A stretch of DNA of 16,929 nucleotides from an uncultured Collinsella sp. (GTDB lineage: Bacteria > Actinomycetota > Coriobacteriia > Coriobacteriales > Coriobacteriaceae): assembly GCA_900546105.1 (NCBI GenBank), contig URBP01000044.1:1-16929 (forward strand), written 5' to 3'. Positions 13,539-16,929 of this stretch are shown one piece after another. Below the pieces are notes generated by a model that did not search any database, was not told where the DNA came from, and saw nothing but the letters and a program-made list of their open reading frames with translations. Within the stretch, counting starts at the first letter, position 1, and each line of letters opens with the position of its first letter. Made by a program: the position numbers and the translations under genes.

Positions 13539-16500
13539 ACCGACGTTTGGTGAACACGAACACGCCGACGATGGCGAGACCGATGACGCCGGCGGCAACG
13601 CCAACAATGGCGAGCGGGTTGGTGCCAATCTCCTGCTCGGAAGCACTAGAGGACTTCTTAGCAATGGTCGTGGAAGCAGCACCCGTATCGGACTTGGAAT
13701 CGGACTTCTTGTCGGACTTGCCGTCCTTCTTGTCAGGCTTCTTCTCGTCCTTCTTATCGGACTTATCGGAGTCCTTCTTGTCGGACTTGTTGTCCTTGGT
13801 CTCGGTCTTGGTCGACACCGTCGTCTTGGTCACCGGCTTCTGACCCGGGGCGACAGCGCCGCCAGCCTGCTGGCCCTTCGTGCCGGAGCCGGAGCCCGTG
13901 CCCGTGCCAGCACCGGAACCGTTGCCAGCGCCACCGTTGCCACCATTAGTGCCAGAACCGCCATTGCCGCCAGGGTTAACAGCATTCTTGGTCCACTTGG
14001 CATACAGCGTCAGATCGGCCGTCACCGGCGTACTGAAGTCATACGCCTGCGTGCAAGCCTCATCGGTGAACCAACCGCCGAAAGTGTAGCCATCGCGCGT
14101 CGGATCGGCCGGCTTGACCAGCTTGCCGTCGGCCGTAGCAACAAACTTAGTGTCGCAAGCAGACCCGCCGTTGGAATTAAAGGCAACCGTCCAAGACTCA
14201 ACAGCCCCGAGCTTGAACAGCGTACCCGAATCATTGATGTAGTACAGGTTGCCAGATGCATCGGCAATGACCGGAGAGTCACAGTACTGGTAATGGCCAG
14301 CCGCATCATAAATCTGCGTCGCCTCTGCGTCGCCAAGCGTATAGCGATACACGCCACCACCAGCAGAGTAGTTGACGTAATCCTTGCTATCCGCGCTGTT
14401 AACGGTGAAGTACACATAGGTCTTGCCGCCCTGAACACTCACCAGCGGAGTAGCAGCAATACCGTTGAGACCAGCCGGCAGCGCCTTGCCGTCGGCAGCA
14501 GCGACCATCGTGGTCTTGCCCGTCTTCAGGTTATAGAGAACCAGAGCAGAGCCAGTAGCCGTCTGTCCGCCGACAATCAAGTTTTCACCAGCCACCGCCG
14601 GAGCGCTCATGTTATTCGTAAGGCCCAGATCAACCGTCTTCTGTTCACTCAACACGCCCTTCGCCGAAAGCGAAATCACATGGAGCTTTCCGTCGTGCGT
14701 CATCTGATAGAAGGTCGAACCATTGGACGGATCGGCAATGCAATCGGCATTTGCGAGAGCGCCGAGCTTCATGGTCGAAACGACATCGCCCGTCGTCTTA
14801 TCAATGCACTTAAGCGTACCCGCGCTCGTAGGAACGATGGCATACTTATCCGTCAAAGCCGCACCAGTCCAGTAATAGCCCTCGGCAGGGTCGATGTTCT
14901 GCCAAGAAACTTCGCCCGTGGCAATCTTAATGCGCGCAAAGGAGCCGTTGCCGTAGGTCGCGCTGTAATTCTCGTCATACGAAATATCGACCGAGCCTAC
15001 ATAGACGTACTCGCCGTCCGAAACGACGGTGCAGGAGCTCTGCGTCAAGTCCGTCAAACCAGGCGTCAGCCACTTGCAGATCAGCTTGTCTGCAGTAATC
15101 GCCTGGACCGCACCGCCGTTGAGCGGAACGATGATAAGGCCATTGGTATAGATCGGACGAGAGGTATAGCTCACCTTGGAGGCAAGCGGCGCAGAGGCAA
15201 CCTTTTTGCCCGTGGACGAATCGATCTTAATGAGCTCGTTCTCGGTCGCGATGTACACAAAACCGTTAGCAATGACAGGCTCGCTGCAGTTGGCATACTG
15301 CTGACCAGACTCGGCCTTCCAATCGAAGGCCCACTTAAGACCGGCGGCCTGCGCAGGCGTCTTGGCGTCCGTAACGGACGTACCGTTGCCGCTGTTACCG
15401 TAGCCGGCCCACTCGGCATCCCAATCAGGAGTCGTCGCACTCGGGTCCACGACAATCTTGTCGGGATCGGGCATGGGCGAATCGTCGGTGGTATAGGCAA
15501 GCGTGACCTTATCGCCGCTCTTGAGCGTAATCTGGTTGGCGCAGAGTAAGGAGGGCTCTCCATTGATATACAGGTGCCAAGATTTATTGGTCGCAGCATC
15601 CCAGGCATACGGCTTGTGATCGAACGGCGAGTTGATGGAATTGAGGGACCAGTACTCACCACTCTGGGAGCCGTTGTACGTAACGCCCTTGGCCTTCAGG
15701 ACCGTCTCAATAAGGTTCTGGGCAGTAGAGCCTTCGGGCAAAGAAACACTGCTTGCCGAGCCCCAGCAAGTATTGTTGCCGTTGACATCGGGACCGATAA
15801 CATCGACAGACCCAAGAACCTGACCAGGAAGGGCATCGCTGTCGCCAGCATACATAAAGGTGACGGCGTCACCATCTTGGAGTTCGTAGTTGCCGGCACC
15901 GACCGTGGCGGACTTGCCATTTACATAGAATTGCCAATAACTGCGGGTCGCAGGATCAGACTTATAGGTCTTACCGTCAAGCGGCGATTTAATGCCGCTG
16001 AGGTACCAGCCCCAAGACTCTTCACTAGTAACGAGATCAAGACCAGTCTGCTCCAACAGGTCCTTGGCAGTAGAGCCCGCCTTGAGACTCGTCTGGCCCG
16101 TCGAGGCCCACACCTGCTGCTTGCCGTCCTTGTCCTTGCCAAGCACCTGAACGGAAGCATGGACGGAATCAGAGGGCAACTGGTCGCCCCAGCCACCGTA
16201 GAACCACGTAACGGTATCGCCGGCATGAATGGTGACATTGTCCGCCGTGTAGTCGCTCGACTTGCCGTTGATGAACAGCTGCCAAGAGGTCGAATAATCG
16301 AGCGGCGTACCCAGCTCAACGCCATTGTACTTAAGGCTCAGAATGAAGGAGCCCGCAACAACGGCGTCAATATCATTCGCCTCGAGCGCGACCTTCGTAA
16401 GGTCAAGTGCGTTCGAGCCGGACGTCACCACATACTGCGCGTTATCGACCCAAGTCTGAGTCTTGCCCTGGGCATCGCGACCAATGACGGTCACATTTGC

Positions 16501-16929
16501 GGCAACCTGGTCCTTAACGACAGGGGACGAGCTACCAGCCGTATAGGCAAACTCAATCTTCTGCCCCTGGGTGAGCTTGACGCCGCTCGCGCCAACCGAG
16601 GAAGACGCGCCGTCGACAAACAGCTGCCAGTAGGCATAAGTCGCCGGATCGAAGGCAAGCGTGCGGCCATCGCTCGGGGACGTGATGCTTTCGAGGTAGA
16701 AACCGTATGCCGTGTTCGGATCGTATTTCGCCTTAAAGCCCGTCTTCTCCTGCAGCTTAACGAAGGCGTCCGCAGCCGTCGAGCCCTCGTCGAGCTTAAG
16801 CTGCGTAGGTGCCACCCAGGTCTGAGCCTTGCCGTCGGCATCGGTGCCGATAATCGAGAACGAGACCTCGACTTGCTTCTTGGCGACATCGCCAGTTTCT
16901 GTCGGGTTCTCCGTCTGAACGGCAGCCGC
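13537..16929 (-). CDS. Large multi-domain surface protein: four DUF4430, beta-propeller, InlB repeat (5' end outside window)
   Basis: The frame is open to base 16929, giving at least 1130 residues; a GTG at 16815 is internal. The first visible residues, AAAVQTENPTETGD, look like the start of a mature secreted protein, so a signal peptide is expected just outside. Four DUF4430-type modules follow, at about 16530-16872, 16180-16505, 15835-16167 and 15480-15825. Each opens with a V.V.G.D..G strand, ends with GD.V.F.Y, and has a central W..(Y/F).(N/D)G. A PQQ-like beta-propeller (about 14205-15320) shows repeats such as ELIKIDSSTGK and GTLKCIDKTTGD. An InlB/Listeria-Bacteroides repeat (13985-14205; GYTFGGWFTDEACT) precedes a Gly-rich then Lys/Asp/Ser-rich wall-spanning linker, a transmembrane helix and KRR. 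No LPXTG motif is present (EIGTNPLA instead), so it is probably membrane-anchored. Ligand unknown. Confidence 0.9.
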   Translation of the reverse strand, partial: AAAVQTENPTETGDVAKKQVEVSFSIIGTDADGKAQTWVAPTQLKLDEGSTAADAFVKLQEKTGFKAKYDPNTAYGFYLESITSPSDGRTLAFDPATYAYWQLFVDGASSSVGASGVKLTQGQKIEFAYTAGSSSPVVKDQVAANVTVIGRDAQGKTQTWVDNAQYVVTSGSNALDLTKVALEANDIDAVVAGSFILSLKYNGVELGTPLDYSTSWQLFINGKSSDYTADNVTIHAGDTVTWFYGGWGDQLPSDSVHASVQVLGKDKDGKQQVWASTGQTSLKAGSTAKDLLEQTGLDLVTSEESWGWYLSGIKSPLDGKTYKSDPATRSYWQFYVNGKSATVGAGNYELQDGDAVTFMYAGDSDALPGQVLGSVDVIGPDVNGNNTCWGSASSVSLPEGSTAQNLIETVLKAKGVTYNGSQSGEYWSLNSINSPFDHKPYAWDAATNKSWHLYINGEPSLLCANQITLKSGDKVTLAYTTDDSPMPDPDKIVVDPSATTPDWDAEWAGYGNSGNGTSVTDAKTPAQAAGLKWAFDWKAESGQQYANCSEPVIANGFVYIATENELIKIDSSTGKKVASAPLASKVSYTSRPIYTNGLIIVPLNGGAVQAITADKLICKWLTPGLTDLTQSSCTVVSDGEYVYVGSVDISYDENYSATYGNGSFARIKIATGEVSWQNIDPAEGYYWTGAALTDKYAIVPTSAGTLKCIDKTTGDVVSTMKLGALANADCIADPSNGSTFYQMTHDGKLHVISLSAKGVLSEQKTVDLGLTNNMSAPAVAGENLIVGGQTATGSALVLYNLKTGKTTMVAAADGKALPAGLNGIAATPLVSVQGGKTYVYFTVNSADSKDYVNYSAGGGVYRYTLGDAEATQIYDAAGHYQYCDSPVIADASGNLYYINDSGTLFKLGAVESWTVAFNSNGGSACDTKFVATADGKLVKPADPTRDGYTFGGWFTDEACTQAYDFSTPVTADLTLYAKWTKNAVNPGGNGGSGTNGGNGGAGNGSGAGTGTGSGSGTKGQQAGGAVAPGQKPVTKTTVSTKTETKDNKSDKKDSDKSDKKDEKKPDKKDGKSDKKSDSKSDTGAASTTIAKKSSSASEQEIGTNPLAIVGVAAGVIGLAIVGVFVFTKRR
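13655..13815 (-). repeat. Degenerate tandem repeat encoding Lys/Asp/Ser-rich linker
   Basis: Imperfect repeats of a unit close to TCCGACAAGAAGGAC on the minus strand encode SDKKD-type peptides. The unit varies in length and sequence, so it is a decayed array likely to vary between strains. A looser Ser/Lys/Asp-rich tract of the same character lies in the small DUF4430 gene (about 13080-13260). Confidence 0.7.

Noticed and set aside
13537..13640. LPXTG sortase signal at the C terminus of the large DUF4430 protein
   Set aside because: The hydrophobic helix and KRR tail are present, but the preceding residues read EQEIGTNPLA with no LPXTG or recognised variant.
13348..15549. Long plus-strand open frame of 733 codons opposite the DUF4430 genes
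   Set aside because: It is Arg/Leu-rich with no recognisable domain, spans two well-supported minus-strand genes and their junction, and arises because their codon usage leaves the opposite strand free of stops.

Overview
The window reads as chromosomal DNA of a high-GC gut anaerobe of the class Coriobacteriia, most likely Collinsella or a close relative. This is inferred from GC-rich, C/G-ending codons in most genes, a class III (Firmicutes-type) fructose-1,6-bisphosphatase, DUF4430 surface proteins, and intergenic repeats built on GGGACGGGGATTAAA. I made no database comparison. No rRNA, tRNA, CRISPR array, transposase or phage structural gene was seen.

Layout. (1) 1-1807: a more AT-rich pair, the 3' part of an arginine deiminase gene and, 2 bp later, an XRE/S24-type regulator whose peptidase-like domain lacks the Ser and Lys expected of LexA/CI self-cleavage. 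(2) 1868-3080, minus strand: queH (tRNA queuosine synthesis) and a DUF3267 membrane zincin. (3) 3214-6616, plus strand: a divergent methionyl-tRNA synthetase-like class I enzyme, a 35-bp perfect inverted-repeat element, and an RNA m5C methyltransferase. (4) 6641-6811, minus strand: a 56-residue single-pass membrane protein with a strong ribosome binding site. (5) 7003-8094: a predicted TIM-barrel protein of unknown function, followed by a large cruciform-like element at a convergent junction. (6) 8251-9141, minus strand: a DegV fatty-acid-binding protein. (7) 9461-12477, plus strand: class III fbp and two tandem GtrA-family membrane proteins, closed by a rho-independent terminator. (8) 12577-16929, minus strand: two directly abutting genes for DUF4430 surface proteins. 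The upstream one has at least four DUF4430 modules, a beta-propeller, an InlB-type repeat and a C-terminal membrane anchor, and its 5' end lies beyond the window. The downstream one is a small protein with an N-terminal anchor and one DUF4430 module.

How the parts relate. Most of the middle is housekeeping: tRNA charging or modification, RNA methylation, gluconeogenesis. The accessory material is at the two ends: the arginine deiminase/regulator pair, and the DUF4430 pair, which looks like one surface ligand-capture unit made of two proteins anchored in opposite orientations. The intergenic spaces are rich in perfect inverted repeats, and two genes (7003 and 3080) have a -10-like hexamer just upstream of the start codon with no ribosome binding site, suggesting leaderless mRNAs.
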